A stretch of 64,000 nt of DNA from UBA1672 sp963977495. GTDB taxonomy: Bacteria > Pseudomonadota > Alphaproteobacteria > Micavibrionales > Micavibrionaceae. Numbering within the stretch: the stretch's first letter is position 1; each line of letters opens with the position of its first letter. Location: positions 930,001 to 994,000 of the forward strand of contig CAXBOT010000001.1 of NCBI GenBank assembly GCA_963977495.1, read 5' to 3'. Positions 48,683 to 57,701 of the stretch are shown here, one piece after another. Both the position numbers and the translations under genes were made by a program. Below the pieces are notes generated by a model, which saw only the letters and a list, made by a program, of their open reading frames with translations, searched no databases and had not been told where the DNA came from.

Positions 48683-49411
48683 TTAAAACATCATCCATAT
48701 TGCCATGACAATCATCATCAAATTTTCAGTCAGCGATATGAACCCTAGCGGAACACTGCTGTCCCCGCCGACACAGGCACATTTTAAGTCACGCTTATCG
48801 ATGTAAACGGCCTTAATAACGGATATTGCACCTATTGTTCCGATAAATAAGGCAGCTGGAGCCGCTATATTGATTAATATGCCCGCAATCATACAAACAC
48901 CTGCAAGCATTTCGATAAACGGATAAACATAGGCGTAGCGCACCCATTTCATTGCCAGCAAATCATATGTAATAAACTGGTTTGAAAATGCATAAAGATC
49001 GCGCAGTTTTTGAATAGCCAGAACGCACATACTGATGGCGATAAACATCTTGATTGTTAAACCAATGGCAATAGAGCCCGCCATTGCCCAACTCATCGCC
49101 AGCGCCATCAAAAAAGTAGTGGCAAATATAGCGATAATCGGTTGATAATTTGCACCTTCTTGCTTCATCGTCTTTACACCGAAATGCGCAACAAGGTCGT
49201 CATACCCGCCAATCCGTTTATCATTGATAAATGTCTGCGGTGTGGATTTTACATCGTGTTTTTCTTTGAAAGCATCTGTTTCACTGCGCGTTTTCAGGTG
49301 ATGATCTTCAACCGTATAGCCTTGGCGTTCCAACAAATCTTTTGACTTTATTCCATACGGGCAAATATGCTCACCATTCACCATGCGATATAGTACGGCC
49401 TGCTTAGACAT
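48683..49411 (-). CDS. Glutaredoxin-MauE/DoxX membrane fusion protein
   Basis: The 242-residue protein has an N-terminal glutaredoxin-like domain with CPYG (Cys17) and STPQTFINDKRIGGYDDLVA, followed from about residue 93 by four membrane segments of the MauE/DoxX type. Two cysteines sit in CACVGGDSSVPLG near residues 211-213, a typical MauE redox-loop pattern. The active-site second cysteine is replaced by Gly (CPYG), as in monothiol forms. It probably shuttles reducing power between cytoplasm and envelope, or repairs metal sites; this is inference. It is convergent with the orphan gene, and 97 nt lie between it and ychF. Confidence 0.8.
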   Translation of the reverse strand: MSKQAVLYRMVNGEHICPYGIKSKDLLERQGYTVEDHHLKTRSETDAFKEKHDVKSTPQTFINDKRIGGYDDLVAHFGVKTMKQEGANYQPIIAIFATTFLMALAMSWAMAGSIAIGLTIKMFIAISMCVLAIQKLRDLYAFSNQFITYDLLAMKWVRYAYVYPFIEMLAGVCMIAGILINIAAPAALFIGTIGAISVIKAVYIDKRDLKCACVGGDSSVPLGFISLTENLMMIVMAIWMMF

Positions 49412-49508
49412 TATAATCTCCTTGCAAATTTAAGTTCTAATTTGCACCCTACCACTCTTCTTATCGATCTACTTCGTATTTATTCAATACCGCCTCGTCA
49501 AAGTTGGT

Positions 49509-50612
49509 TCAAACGTTAAAGCGGAACAGGATAATATCGCCGTCCTTAACGATGTATTCCTTGCCCTCTTGACGCATTTTGCCTTTATCCTTCGCGCCCT
49601 GCTCGCCGTTACAAGCAATAAAATCATCATAGGCAATGGTTTCGGCCTTAATGAACCCTTTTTCAAAGTCTGTATGAATAACGCCTGCGGCTTGCGGCGC
49701 TTTGACGCTCATCGGCGTGGTCCATGCACGTGCCTCTTTCGGGCCTGCAGTGAAATAGGTTTGTAATTGCAACAGTTGATACCCTGAGCGGATAATCTTG
49801 TTCAACCCCGGTTCATCAAGCCCCATCGTCTCAAGAAATTCTGTTTTTTCCTCATCCGTATCAAGTTGCGCGATTTCAGATTCAATTGAGGCGCAAATCA
49901 CCACTGTTTGTGCGCCCTCTGTCGCGGCGATGTTATCAACGATTTTCGTGTAATCATTGCCCTGCGCGGCGTCATCTTCATTCACATTACACACATAAAG
50001 AACAGGTTTCGCGGTGATAAGCTGCGCCGTCTTGACCCAACTAACCTCATCTTCATCCCCTGCAACCACGCTTCGAGCGGGCTTGCCTTCTTCCAATGCG
50101 CCTTTTATGCGTTCAAGAAACGCACTTTGCGCCATGACATCTTTATCGCCCGAACGGCTTTTCTTTTTCATGTTTTCTATTTGTTTGCCGATGCTTTCCA
50201 AATCCGCGAGCATCAATTCCGTTTCGATGGTTTCGATATCACGCGCAGGGTCAACGGAGCCCTCAACATGGTGCACATCTTCGTTTTCAAAACAACGCAC
50301 CACATGAATGATCGCTGCTGTATGGCGGATATTGGATAAAAACTGATTGCCCAGCCCCTCACCCTGCGATGCGCCTTTGACAAGTCCGGCAATATCCACA
50401 AATTCCAGCTGCGCAGGTAATATGTTGGCTGAGCCTGAAATAACCGCAATTTTAGCGAGCCGTTCATCCGGCACACTCACGCGTCCCACATTGGGTTCAA
50501 TCGTACAAAAAGGAAAGTTTTCAGCCTGCGCCGCAGCCGTCGCGGTGAGCGCATTAAACAGTGTTGATTTTCCAACATTAGGCAAGCCCACTATTCCACA
50601 ATTAAAACCCAT
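49509..50612 (-). CDS. ychF: Redox-responsive ATPase YchF
   Basis: YchF is an OBG-like ATPase bound to ribosomes that responds to oxidative stress. The 367-residue protein has the P-loop GLPNVGKSTLFNALT (residues 9-17), the switch ENFPFCTIEPNVGRVSVPD, QLEFVDIAGLVKGASQGEGLG and the LYVCNVNE specificity block. The C-terminal TGS-like domain ends EYIVKDGDIILFRFNV. AGGAAAC lies before the ATG. It is the last gene of the leftward rplY-pth-ychF run, 66 nt below pth. Confidence 0.96.
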   Translation of the reverse strand: MGFNCGIVGLPNVGKSTLFNALTATAAAQAENFPFCTIEPNVGRVSVPDERLAKIAVISGSANILPAQLEFVDIAGLVKGASQGEGLGNQFLSNIRHTAAIIHVVRCFENEDVHHVEGSVDPARDIETIETELMLADLESIGKQIENMKKKSRSGDKDVMAQSAFLERIKGALEEGKPARSVVAGDEDEVSWVKTAQLITAKPVLYVCNVNEDDAAQGNDYTKIVDNIAATEGAQTVVICASIESEIAQLDTDEEKTEFLETMGLDEPGLNKIIRSGYQLLQLQTYFTAGPKEARAWTTPMSVKAPQAAGVIHTDFEKGFIKAETIAYDDFIACNGEQGAKDKGKMRQEGKEYIVKDGDIILFRFNV

Positions 50613-50678
50613 GATGTTTCCTTTTTAATAATATCGTTTCGTATGTTGTATCGAAAATATAGACCAAGAAAAAGATGT

Positions 50679-51254
50679 CTATATCTTTTGTTTGTTTTTT
50701 ATCAACGCTTCATAAGCCTTTGGATTTTCATCCATAATCACCCCAACCTTATCCCCCATAAAGTCCACAAGCGGATCAAAGTCTGTGCGTTCCTCTTTTG
50801 AAAAATCATCCAGCACATAATTGCTGACTTGTCCCTCATGGCGCGGCCTGCCAATACCGATACGCACACGCCAGAAATCAGGCGTTCCCAGATGAGCCTG
50901 AATGGATTTTAGGCCGTTATGACCGGCATTGCCACCGCCCCGCTTCACCCGCACCGTACTCGGGTCAATATCGAGTTCATCATGGAACACGACGATCTTA
51001 TCCACATCAATCTTGTAAAACTTAACCGCCTGCGCCACCGACTGACCGGAGTTATTCATATATGTTTCCGGCTTTAAGAGCAGAACCTTCTGATTCTCGA
51101 TACGCCCCTCTGCAATTTGCCCCTGAAACTTTGACCGATATGCGCCAAACGCGGGAAATGCATCACACACAGCATCCAACACCATAAAACCCGCATTATG
51201 CCTGTTTTTAGCGTATTTCTCTCCCGGATTTCCAAGGCCGACAAACAGCCACAT
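50679..51254 (-). CDS. pth: Peptidyl-tRNA hydrolase
   Basis: Pth frees tRNA from peptides dropped by stalled ribosomes. The 191-residue protein begins MWLFVGLGNPGEKYAKNRHN, with the catalytic His at the end of this block; KPETYMNNSG, FHDELDIDPSTVRVKRGGG, and GHNGLKSI are the other family blocks. ATG 51254 was chosen because the 98 codons upstream in the same frame overlap rplY and have no family match. It follows rplY after 94 nt, with a weak hairpin between. Confidence 0.96.
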   Translation of the reverse strand: MWLFVGLGNPGEKYAKNRHNAGFMVLDAVCDAFPAFGAYRSKFQGQIAEGRIENQKVLLLKPETYMNNSGQSVAQAVKFYKIDVDKIVVFHDELDIDPSTVRVKRGGGNAGHNGLKSIQAHLGTPDFWRVRIGIGRPRHEGQVSNYVLDDFSKEERTDFDPLVDFMGDKVGVIMDENPKAYEALIKNKQKI

Positions 51255-51280
51255 ATCATTATCCTTCTGCGAATATGAAG

Positions 51281-51304
51281 AAGAGCCTTCACAAAAAGGC
51301 TCTT
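51281..51304 (-). terminator. Weak terminator or attenuator between rplY and pth
   Basis: AAGAGCCTT (51304-51296 on the minus strand) pairs perfectly with AAGGCTCTT (51289-51281) with a 6-nt loop, followed by the poor U-tract TTCTTC. It lies 45 nt below the rplY stop and 27 nt above the pth start, so it may reduce readthrough into pth. Confidence 0.5.
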
Positions 51305-51348
51305 TCTTAAAATATTGAGATAAGGTTTTGAACCAATCAAACACGAAA

Positions 51349-52032
51349 TTAGTCTTCCGCGCCTTCTTCTGATTCTTCTTCACCTTCTGCTGCAACTTCG
51401 TCATCAGCAATGATGCCATCGCCTTCTTCAGCCAATGCAGCTTCTTCAGCTTCTTCCTGAGCGGCCGTCTTAGGCGGCACAAGCGTTGCAATTGTGAAGT
51501 CACGATCACTAATAACCGGCGTCGCACCTTCAGGCAAATCAGCATCACTTACTTTAACAGCATCGCCATGTTCTTTACCTTCAAGATTAACTTCGATGAA
51601 ATCAGGAATATTAACGGCGCTACAGACCAATTCAATCGTGTGACGCACAACGTTCACAGTACCTTTTTGATCAATACTTGGGCATTTATCTTCGTTAATA
51701 AACTGAACCGGCACATCAACAGCCAATTTGGTTTTCTTTGTCACACGCAAAAAGTCAACATGTTCAACAATATCCGTCACGGGGTGTAACTGAACATCAC
51801 GGGCAAGAACAAGGTGCTTGTCGCCTGCGACGTCAAGATCACACAATGTTGTGAACATGTGGCCTTTATTATATTCAACATTAATATCTTTTGCAGAAAC
51901 TGCGATATTCAAGGGATCTTTATGATCTCCGTAAATTACAGCAGGTGCAGAGCCAGCACGACGCAGTGAACGAGCAATCCCCTTACCGGCGCGTTCTCTT
52001 TTGTCTGCCTTCAAAGCATAGTTTTTAGACAT
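51349..52032 (-). CDS. rplY: 50S ribosomal protein L25 (Ctc form)
   Basis: L25 binds 5S rRNA. The 227-residue product is the long Ctc-type form. The N-terminal RNA-binding part shows KADKRERAGKGIARSLRRAG and PAVIYGDHKDPLNI, and the second domain follows as VDVPVQFINEDKCPSIDQKG. The C-terminal 35 residues are very acidic. Preceding sequence contains AAAAGGAAA before the ATG. It is the first gene of the rplY-pth-ychF group, and prs lies upstream on the same strand after 151 nt without a gene. Confidence 0.96.
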   Translation of the reverse strand: MSKNYALKADKRERAGKGIARSLRRAGSAPAVIYGDHKDPLNIAVSAKDINVEYNKGHMFTTLCDLDVAGDKHLVLARDVQLHPVTDIVEHVDFLRVTKKTKLAVDVPVQFINEDKCPSIDQKGTVNVVRHTIELVCSAVNIPDFIEVNLEGKEHGDAVKVSDADLPEGATPVISDRDFTIATLVPPKTAAQEEAEEAALAEEGDGIIADDEVAAEGEEESEEGAED

Positions 52033-52183
52033 ATCATTTTCCTTTTAAGTTTAGAACAGCCTCCAGGGGTGCTGCTCTGTTAAGGCATCGTATTAAGATG
52101 CACGTCAGACATAAATCAAATATTGCGAGGTTTTTCAAGAAAATTCTAACCCTACGCCGATATTTGAGTATATTTTTGAACGT

Positions 52184-53116
52184 TTACTTAAATAGTGCGG
52201 AAATAGAGCGCTCTTCGCTGATACGGCGCGCCGCTTCGCCCAATAAGGCTGCGATGCTGATTTGCTCGATATTATGCGCGGCCTTCATTTCATCCGTTGC
52301 GGCGATACTGTCTGTTATGACGAGCTTTTTAAGCGGGGATTTGCCCACGCGCTCCACCGCTTCACCAGATAAAACACCATGCACAACATAGGCATGAACC
52401 TCTTTTGCGCCTTTACCTTCAAGGGCAATGGCGGCATTACACAATGTTCCGCCGGAATCCACAATATCATCCACAAGAATACACACCTTGCCTTTAACAT
52501 CACCGATCACGTTCATCACTTCGGATACGCCTGCTTTTTCGCGGCGCTTATCAATAATCGCAAGGTCTGCACCAATGCGCTTTGCCAAATGACGCGCCCG
52601 CACCACGCCGCCAACATCAGGCGAGACGATACAAATCGGGTCACCGTTAAATTGCTCATTCACATAAGGCACAAAAACCGGCGTGGAGCTTAAGTTATCT
52701 GTCGGTATATCGAAAAAGCCCTGTATTTGACCCGCATGTAATTCCAACGTCAAAACACGATCCGCGCCCGCCGCCGTAATCAAATTCGCCACCAACTTCG
52801 CAGAGATGGGCGTACGTCCGCCTGTTTTGCGATCCTGACGTGCATAGCCGAAATATGGAAGAACCGCCGTAATACGGCGCGCTGACCCGCGCTTCAATGC
52901 GTCAATCGCAATCAACAGTTCCATAAGGTGGTCATTGGCAGGGTAAGAGGTCGATTGAATAAAAAATGTGTCTTTTCCACGCACATTCTCCATGATCTCA
53001 ACAAAAATTTCTTTATCGGAAAAACGCTTAATATTGCATTGAGTCAAAGGTATATCCAAATAAGCGGAGACTTGCTCTGCGAGTGCTCGGTTGGAGTTGC
53101 CCGAAATCAGTTTCAT
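52184..53116 (-). CDS. prs: Ribose-phosphate pyrophosphokinase
   Basis: Prs makes PRPP for purine, pyrimidine, histidine and NAD synthesis. The 310-residue protein has the flexible loop FFIQSTSYPANDHLMELLIA, PYFGYARQDRKTGGRTPISA, the catalytic ELHAGQIQGFFDIPTDNL, and the PRPP-binding CILVDDIVDSGGTLCNAA. All are canonical, and there is no sign of a class II or III form. It lies upstream of rplY on the same strand and downstream of pgeF by 91 nt. Confidence 0.97.
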   Translation of the reverse strand: MKLISGNSNRALAEQVSAYLDIPLTQCNIKRFSDKEIFVEIMENVRGKDTFFIQSTSYPANDHLMELLIAIDALKRGSARRITAVLPYFGYARQDRKTGGRTPISAKLVANLITAAGADRVLTLELHAGQIQGFFDIPTDNLSSTPVFVPYVNEQFNGDPICIVSPDVGGVVRARHLAKRIGADLAIIDKRREKAGVSEVMNVIGDVKGKVCILVDDIVDSGGTLCNAAIALEGKGAKEVHAYVVHGVLSGEAVERVGKSPLKKLVITDSIAATDEMKAAHNIEQISIAALLGEAARRISEERSISALFK

Positions 53117-53207
53117 CAGATCATAACCCTTATCTTTATTTCCAATACTTTAAGCGATATGCGCACTATAGAAAACGCGGCGCATAAATCAAGAAGTTTC
53201 CAATAAT

Positions 53208-54005
53208 TTATACTTCGCGGATGGTGATAACAGAAATTTGCCGCCCGTAATCGGGTTCTTTTTTATGTGTTGCGCGCCTGTAACTGAAAAACTCTTCTTC
53301 ATTGTTATAGGTGTCTTTATCAATGATAGACACGTTTTTTAAGCCTTCGCGCGCCAAACGCCATGCGCAATACCCTGCCAAATCAAACAAAGCATGTCCC
53401 TCATTAGCGGCGCTGTGGAAGAAACGCTCACTTTCTTCATTTTCCTGCATGAACGGCGGAATGAAACCCGTTGTGACCTCATAAGATCGCTTACCGATGC
53501 ATGGCCCCACGCAGGCGCGAATTGTTTCCTTGCGCGCGCCAAGCTCTATCATTGCGGTAACCGTGTTGCCGAGCACCCCCGAAAAAGCGCCCTTCCATCC
53601 CGCATGCGCCGCGCCAATCACAGATGCGCCGCTCTCTTTTTGACCGATAAATAAAACCGGCGCACAGTCTGCGGTTAAGATACCAAGCCCGATACCCGCC
53701 TTATCCGTTACCATGGCATCGGCCCTTGGTCGCTCCGTCCATGGTTTATCGGCGCGCATCACTTGCGATCCATGAACCTGATAGACAGACAGGAGGTGTC
53801 TGGCATTAATACCCGCCTTACGGGCAACAGCAATTCTGTTATGAAAGACATATTCTGATGGGTCTTGTGAACCGACACCGCAATTTAAACTGCGATAAAG
53901 TCCTGAGCTCACCCCGCCTGTACGCGTAAAAAATCCGTAAAAAGCGGCCTTGTCATCGCGCTTTAAAAAACCATCTTCTGTATGATATTTAATCTCACTG
54001 GTCAT
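53208..54005 (-). CDS. pgeF: Purine nucleoside phosphorylase / polyphenol oxidase family protein
   Basis: The 265-residue protein belongs to the YfiH/LACC1 family, which can act on purine nucleosides and on phenols and is linked to peptidoglycan editing. Family blocks are GFFTRTGGVSSGLYRSLNCG, VYQVHGSQV, LTADCAPVLF, AAHAGWKGAFSGVL and VGPCIGKRSYEV; the His and Cys residues form the metal site. The start overlaps the MidA-type stop by one base (TAATG). It is the third gene of lgt-MidA-pgeF. Confidence 0.93.
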   Translation of the reverse strand: MTSEIKYHTEDGFLKRDDKAAFYGFFTRTGGVSSGLYRSLNCGVGSQDPSEYVFHNRIAVARKAGINARHLLSVYQVHGSQVMRADKPWTERPRADAMVTDKAGIGLGILTADCAPVLFIGQKESGASVIGAAHAGWKGAFSGVLGNTVTAMIELGARKETIRACVGPCIGKRSYEVTTGFIPPFMQENEESERFFHSAANEGHALFDLAGYCAWRLAREGLKNVSIIDKDTYNNEEEFFSYRRATHKKEPDYGRQISVITIREV

Positions 54006-55084
54006 TATTCAAATCCACACGGTTTTATATTTCCCTTATAAAAACACATAACTTTGAATAAATCACCCATTTGATCGCGGCCTATCAAACGATCTACGTC
54101 TTTGCGAATATCTTCCTGACGCGATGGGTTCGCCTGTATCAAGGCTTCCGCGCGTTGCTCTATACCCAAATGAAGTAAAAACATACGTTGCGTCGTGACA
54201 GGCGATATCTGTGCCTGCTGCGGCTCTATGGCGCGCGTCAGTGCATCAAAATCAACATGCGAGGTTATATCGCTCTGCCCAATATCAGCCAGCACATCAG
54301 AAAAGCTATGATGGCGCATCGCCTGAAGCGTATCGCCGTAATGTGACTTTTGATAGCCGTAATCTATGAACAAAGCCGCCCCGCCCGCACCATCCAGCAT
54401 CTTTGCACAACCATCAATGAACCCGATACGCGCCGGAGACACTTCATAAGGCTGATGTGATTCTGTTTTGGAGGGAAGCAAGGCACGCAGATCATCCTCT
54501 GCCGCCGCCCAATCAAAACATAATGATTTATCTGACGGATCAACAGATAATACGCGTTTCTGCCACCCTTTGTCATCGCGTCTTAACTGCTCAATCGGCA
54601 AGGCATCAAGAAATTCATTCCCTAAAATAATGCAGGGCTTGTCAGTTTGTATATCTGATAAATACACATGCCATGCTGCATCATATTGCGCGAGTGCTTT
54701 GGCTTGTTTTTTGCGCAACATACCTTGCGTTTCAATAAGTTGCACATGCGCACAATTTAAAAATTCAGGTATCATTTTACCCACGCGCATAATATCGGCC
54801 ATCAATGTACCGCGCCCTGGGCCGCACTCTATCAGGTTGAATGCGGGCTTGCCCATTTGCATCCATGTATCAACGACCCAAGCGCCGATCAACTCACCGA
54901 ATATTTGTGATATTTCAGGCGCAGTTGTGAAATCCCCTTCCGCGCCGAGTGGATCATAACACGTGTAATAGCCATGATCAGGATGGGTCAAGGCAAGGGT
55001 CGTAAATGCGCCAAGCGACATAGAGCCGTTTGCTTCAATATGCTCTGTAATAATCTTTTCAAGATCAGTCGGAGATGGGGTCAC
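54005..55084 (-). CDS. MidA/NDUFAF7-type SAM-dependent methyltransferase
   Basis: The 359-residue protein resembles mitochondrial NDUFAF7, which methylates an arginine in a complex I subunit. Blocks seen are HPDHGYYTCYDPLGAEGDFT, APEISQIFGELIGAWV, LIECGPGRGTLMADIMRV (the SAM-binding motif), GNEFLDALPIEQL and ALFIDYGYQKSHYGDTLQAM. The substrate in bacteria is unproved; a complex I subunit is an analogy. It overlaps lgt by 20 nt and pgeF by one base, so the three are probably co-expressed. Confidence 0.92.
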   Translation of the reverse strand: MTPSPTDLEKIITEHIEANGSMSLGAFTTLALTHPDHGYYTCYDPLGAEGDFTTAPEISQIFGELIGAWVVDTWMQMGKPAFNLIECGPGRGTLMADIMRVGKMIPEFLNCAHVQLIETQGMLRKKQAKALAQYDAAWHVYLSDIQTDKPCIILGNEFLDALPIEQLRRDDKGWQKRVLSVDPSDKSLCFDWAAAEDDLRALLPSKTESHQPYEVSPARIGFIDGCAKMLDGAGGAALFIDYGYQKSHYGDTLQAMRHHSFSDVLADIGQSDITSHVDFDALTRAIEPQQAQISPVTTQRMFLLHLGIEQRAEALIQANPSRQEDIRKDVDRLIGRDQMGDLFKVMCFYKGNIKPCGFE

Positions 55085-55883
55085 GAGAGGCTAATTTTCC
55101 TTTCCATGCACAATAGATCAGGATTGCACCGCCGATAATCATAGGCAGGCATAAAATTTGCCCCATTGATATCGCGTCGCCAATAAGGCCGATTTGTGCA
55201 TCAGGTTCGCGCACAAATTCCACAATTGCACGAAACACGCCGTAGCCAAGCAAAAATGCACCTGCCACCATGCCCAGACGCGCTTGTACTTTTGAACATT
55301 TACTCATCCCGTATAAAATAAGGAACAAGACAGCCCCCTCCAAAAGTGCTTCATAGAGCTGGCTTGGATGTCTGGGTGCATCTCCGCCGCCGGGGAAAAC
55401 AACCCCCCATGGTAAATCGGTTTGCCGCCCGTATAATTCCGCATTTATGAAATTAGCAATGCGCCCGAAAAACAAACCAATCGGCGCAGCGGCGCTCACA
55501 ATATCAGCCAACGAAAATACGTTGATTTTGTTCTTTTTAGAAAAGAGGAACATCGCAACAAGAACGCCCATCATGCCGCCATGAAACGACATGCCACCGT
55601 GCCATATTTTCAAAATTTCGAGAGGATTCGCGCTGTATAATTCAAAGTTATAAAACAGAATATAACCAAGCCGCCCGCCCAAGATAACACCGACAACCGC
55701 CCATGTCAGAAAGTTATCAATATCCTCGGCATTCGGGCGTGCGTTCGTGGAGCGGTTCACCAGAACCAAACAATATTTCCACCCCAATAAAAACCCACAC
55801 AAATAGGCCAGCGCGTACCAGCGCACCGTTAGCGGGCCAATAGAAAAAGCGACCGGATCTATATTCAGCAAAAAGGATTCCAT
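55065..55883 (-). CDS. lgt: Prolipoprotein diacylglyceryl transferase
   Basis: Lgt transfers diacylglycerol to the lipobox cysteine of prolipoproteins in the inner membrane. The 272-residue membrane protein shows VRWYALAYLCGFLLGWKYCL, GGRLGYILFYNFELY, HGGMSFHGGMMGVLVAMF with the catalytic histidine, and FGRIANFINAELYGRQTDLP, the family signature. Seven membrane segments are expected. It heads the lgt-MidA-pgeF group. Two lipoproteins that need it are encoded at 35301 and 37801. The 170 nt to its right hold only the divergent promoter region. Confidence 0.96.
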   Translation of the reverse strand: MESFLLNIDPVAFSIGPLTVRWYALAYLCGFLLGWKYCLVLVNRSTNARPNAEDIDNFLTWAVVGVILGGRLGYILFYNFELYSANPLEILKIWHGGMSFHGGMMGVLVAMFLFSKKNKINVFSLADIVSAAAPIGLFFGRIANFINAELYGRQTDLPWGVVFPGGGDAPRHPSQLYEALLEGAVLFLILYGMSKCSKVQARLGMVAGAFLLGYGVFRAIVEFVREPDAQIGLIGDAISMGQILCLPMIIGGAILIYCAWKGKLASRDPISD

Positions 55884-56053
55884 CTCTATTGCTTACCCCG
55901 ATACAACGCAAAAAAAAAGCCCTAAGATTTATAAAGCTGAGTGAGATAATTTGATGCACATTTATCTTGTTTTGAAACACCAAAACAGCTTGCCTGATTG
56001 TTGAACCTTGTGTTAAGAGTCCAACCCATACAAAAGAGGGATTGCGTGTCATT

Positions 56054-56311
56054 ATGACTTCACGGGAAAAGATCATGGATGATGTTGCACGCGCTGCTGG
56101 CGGCGCTGTTGGCATAATTGCAGACGCAGGGCGCGAAGCAAAATCGGTTGTGCGTTCAAAAATTGACACCATCGCACAAGATATGGATCTGGTTTCCAGA
56201 GATGAATTTGAACGGCTCGAAGCACTGGTTGTTACGTTAAGAGAAGAGCAAGACAATTTGAAAAAACGCCTCGCTGCATTTGAACATAAAGACGAGAAAA
56301 GCAAGACATGA
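56054..56311 (+). CDS. UbiK-like / BMFP-domain small protein
   Basis: The 85-residue protein has an amphipathic helix (IMDDVARAAGGAVGIIADAG), and a coiled coil (SRDEFERLEALVVTLREEQD) typical of the BMFP/UbiK family, whose enteric member helps ubiquinone synthesis. ATG 56054 is 13 nt from the nearest GAGGG; a TTG at 56042 would lie only 1 nt from it, so the start is uncertain by four codons. It overlaps ybjN by 4 nt, and proC follows, an order common in alphaproteobacteria by my recollection. Confidence 0.82.
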   Translation: MTSREKIMDDVARAAGGAVGIIADAGREAKSVVRSKIDTIAQDMDLVSRDEFERLEALVVTLREEQDNLKKRLAAFEHKDEKSKT

Positions 56312-56820
56312 ACAACGCGCAAGAAACATATAATGATGTCATTGAACAAAACCCGCTGGACAGCGTAGAAGAGGTTTTGAGTGATAATAACTGGATCTAC
56401 AGCCGCATGAATGATGATGAGCTGTTGGTTGATGTTGCTGGCTCAGTTTTCGGTTATAGAATCTGTTTTGTATGGCAAGAGCACATGAATGCGCTTCAAA
56501 TTGTGTGTCAACTGGACTGCACTGTTAAAAAGCAAAACCACAGCCTTGCCGCAGAAGCCCTCATGGAAATTAACAGAACCACATGGATGGGGCATTTTGA
56601 GTTCACAAAAACTCGCTTTTCCCCCTGTTTTCGTTACACATGCCTTGTGCAAGATCGTGAAAATGCCAATAAGGTCTACACAAACATTCAAGATGTTGTC
56701 GATATTTGCCTGACTCAGTGTGAGCAATATCAAAATGTGTTCCAAATTCTATCTTCTGACGTGCCACTGGATATGCAAATCCTATCGCTTGCCATGATGG
56801 AAACCGAAGGCGAATCCTAG
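56308..56820 (+). CDS. YbjN domain protein
   Basis: The 170-residue protein belongs to the YbjN family, related to type III secretion chaperone folds but of unsettled role, often stress-linked. Features are NPLDSVEEVLSDNNWIYSRM, DDELLVDVAGSVFGYRICF, ALMEINRTTWMGHFEF and VDICLTQCEQYQNVFQILSS. It begins in the stop of the ubiK-like gene (ATGA) and ends 30 nt before proC. Confidence 0.87.
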   Translation: MNNAQETYNDVIEQNPLDSVEEVLSDNNWIYSRMNDDELLVDVAGSVFGYRICFVWQEHMNALQIVCQLDCTVKKQNHSLAAEALMEINRTTWMGHFEFTKTRFSPCFRYTCLVQDRENANKVYTNIQDVVDICLTQCEQYQNVFQILSSDVPLDMQILSLAMMETEGES

Positions 56821-56850
56821 GGCGTTTTGACGAACCCGGAAAAGGCCGCA

Positions 56851-57666
56851 ATGACAACCGAAACAAAATCATACACAGCCACTTTATTAGGATGCGGAAA
56901 GATGGGCGGCGCGATGTTAACGGCGTGGCTTAACCAAGGCATTTTATCACAAGTTCATGTAATTGACCCAACACTATTAACGGGTCAACTCGCCAATGAT
57001 CCACGCATCACACATAGCGCATCTGCGGATCAAGCCATTGATACCGATATTTTCATTTTAGCGGTAAAGCCACAGATTCTAACGGAATCGACCTCCCCGA
57101 TTAAAGACAAAGTTTCTCCTGACACTGTGATCCTCTCTATTGCGGCAGGGAAAAGCTTGAGCAATATAGAGCGCATTTTCGGCGCACAGCATCCGATTGT
57201 CAGAACAATGCCCAACACCCCTGCCGCGATCGGAAAAGGCGCGAGCATTGCCATTGCCAACCAAACGGTCTCCGAGGCGCAAAAACTGTGCGTATCGAAA
57301 TTACTTGATGCGCTTGGCATTATGCGCTGGATCGAAGATGAATCGCTGATGAACGCGGTCACCGCCCTATCCGGCAGCGGCCCCGCCTATATCTTCTATT
57401 TGATTGAAATGCTGGCGCAATCGGGCGAAGCCGTTGGTTTAGAGCCTGATTTAGCGATGACATTGGCAAGACAAACCGTTATCGGAAGCGCGGCATTGGC
57501 CGAATTTGATGCACAAACCCCCGCGGCCACCCTCAGACAAAATGTCACAAGCCCGAAAGGCACAACCGAAGCGGCCTTAAACACCCTTATGGATGGGCGC
57601 GCACAACGTATTTTTGATGAAGCTTTACAGGCTGCGAAAAAACGCGGCGAAGAGCTTGATACATAA
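56851..57666 (+). CDS. proC: Pyrroline-5-carboxylate reductase
   Basis: ProC reduces pyrroline-5-carboxylate to proline. The 271-residue protein has the Rossmann motif TLLGCGKMGGAMLTAWL, FILAVKPQ, RTMPNTPAAIGKGA, and the signature ALSGSGPAYIFYLIEMLAQS, followed by NVTSPKGTTEAALNTL. ATG 56851 has AAAGG 6 nt upstream; a TTG at 56827 would add eight residues and is less likely. It is the third gene of the ubiK-ybjN-proC run and convergent with mucR. Confidence 0.96.
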   Translation: MTTETKSYTATLLGCGKMGGAMLTAWLNQGILSQVHVIDPTLLTGQLANDPRITHSASADQAIDTDIFILAVKPQILTESTSPIKDKVSPDTVILSIAAGKSLSNIERIFGAQHPIVRTMPNTPAAIGKGASIAIANQTVSEAQKLCVSKLLDALGIMRWIEDESLMNAVTALSGSGPAYIFYLIEMLAQSGEAVGLEPDLAMTLARQTVIGSAALAEFDAQTPAATLRQNVTSPKGTTEAALNTLMDGRAQRIFDEALQAAKKRGEELDT

Positions 57667-57701
57667 TAAGCCCTGAAAACACACTTTCAACGCTGATCAT
57701 A

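Noticed and set aside
51255..51548. 98-codon upstream extension of pth
   Set aside because: It is the out-of-frame shadow of the rplY 3' end; lysine- and leucine-rich with no family match.
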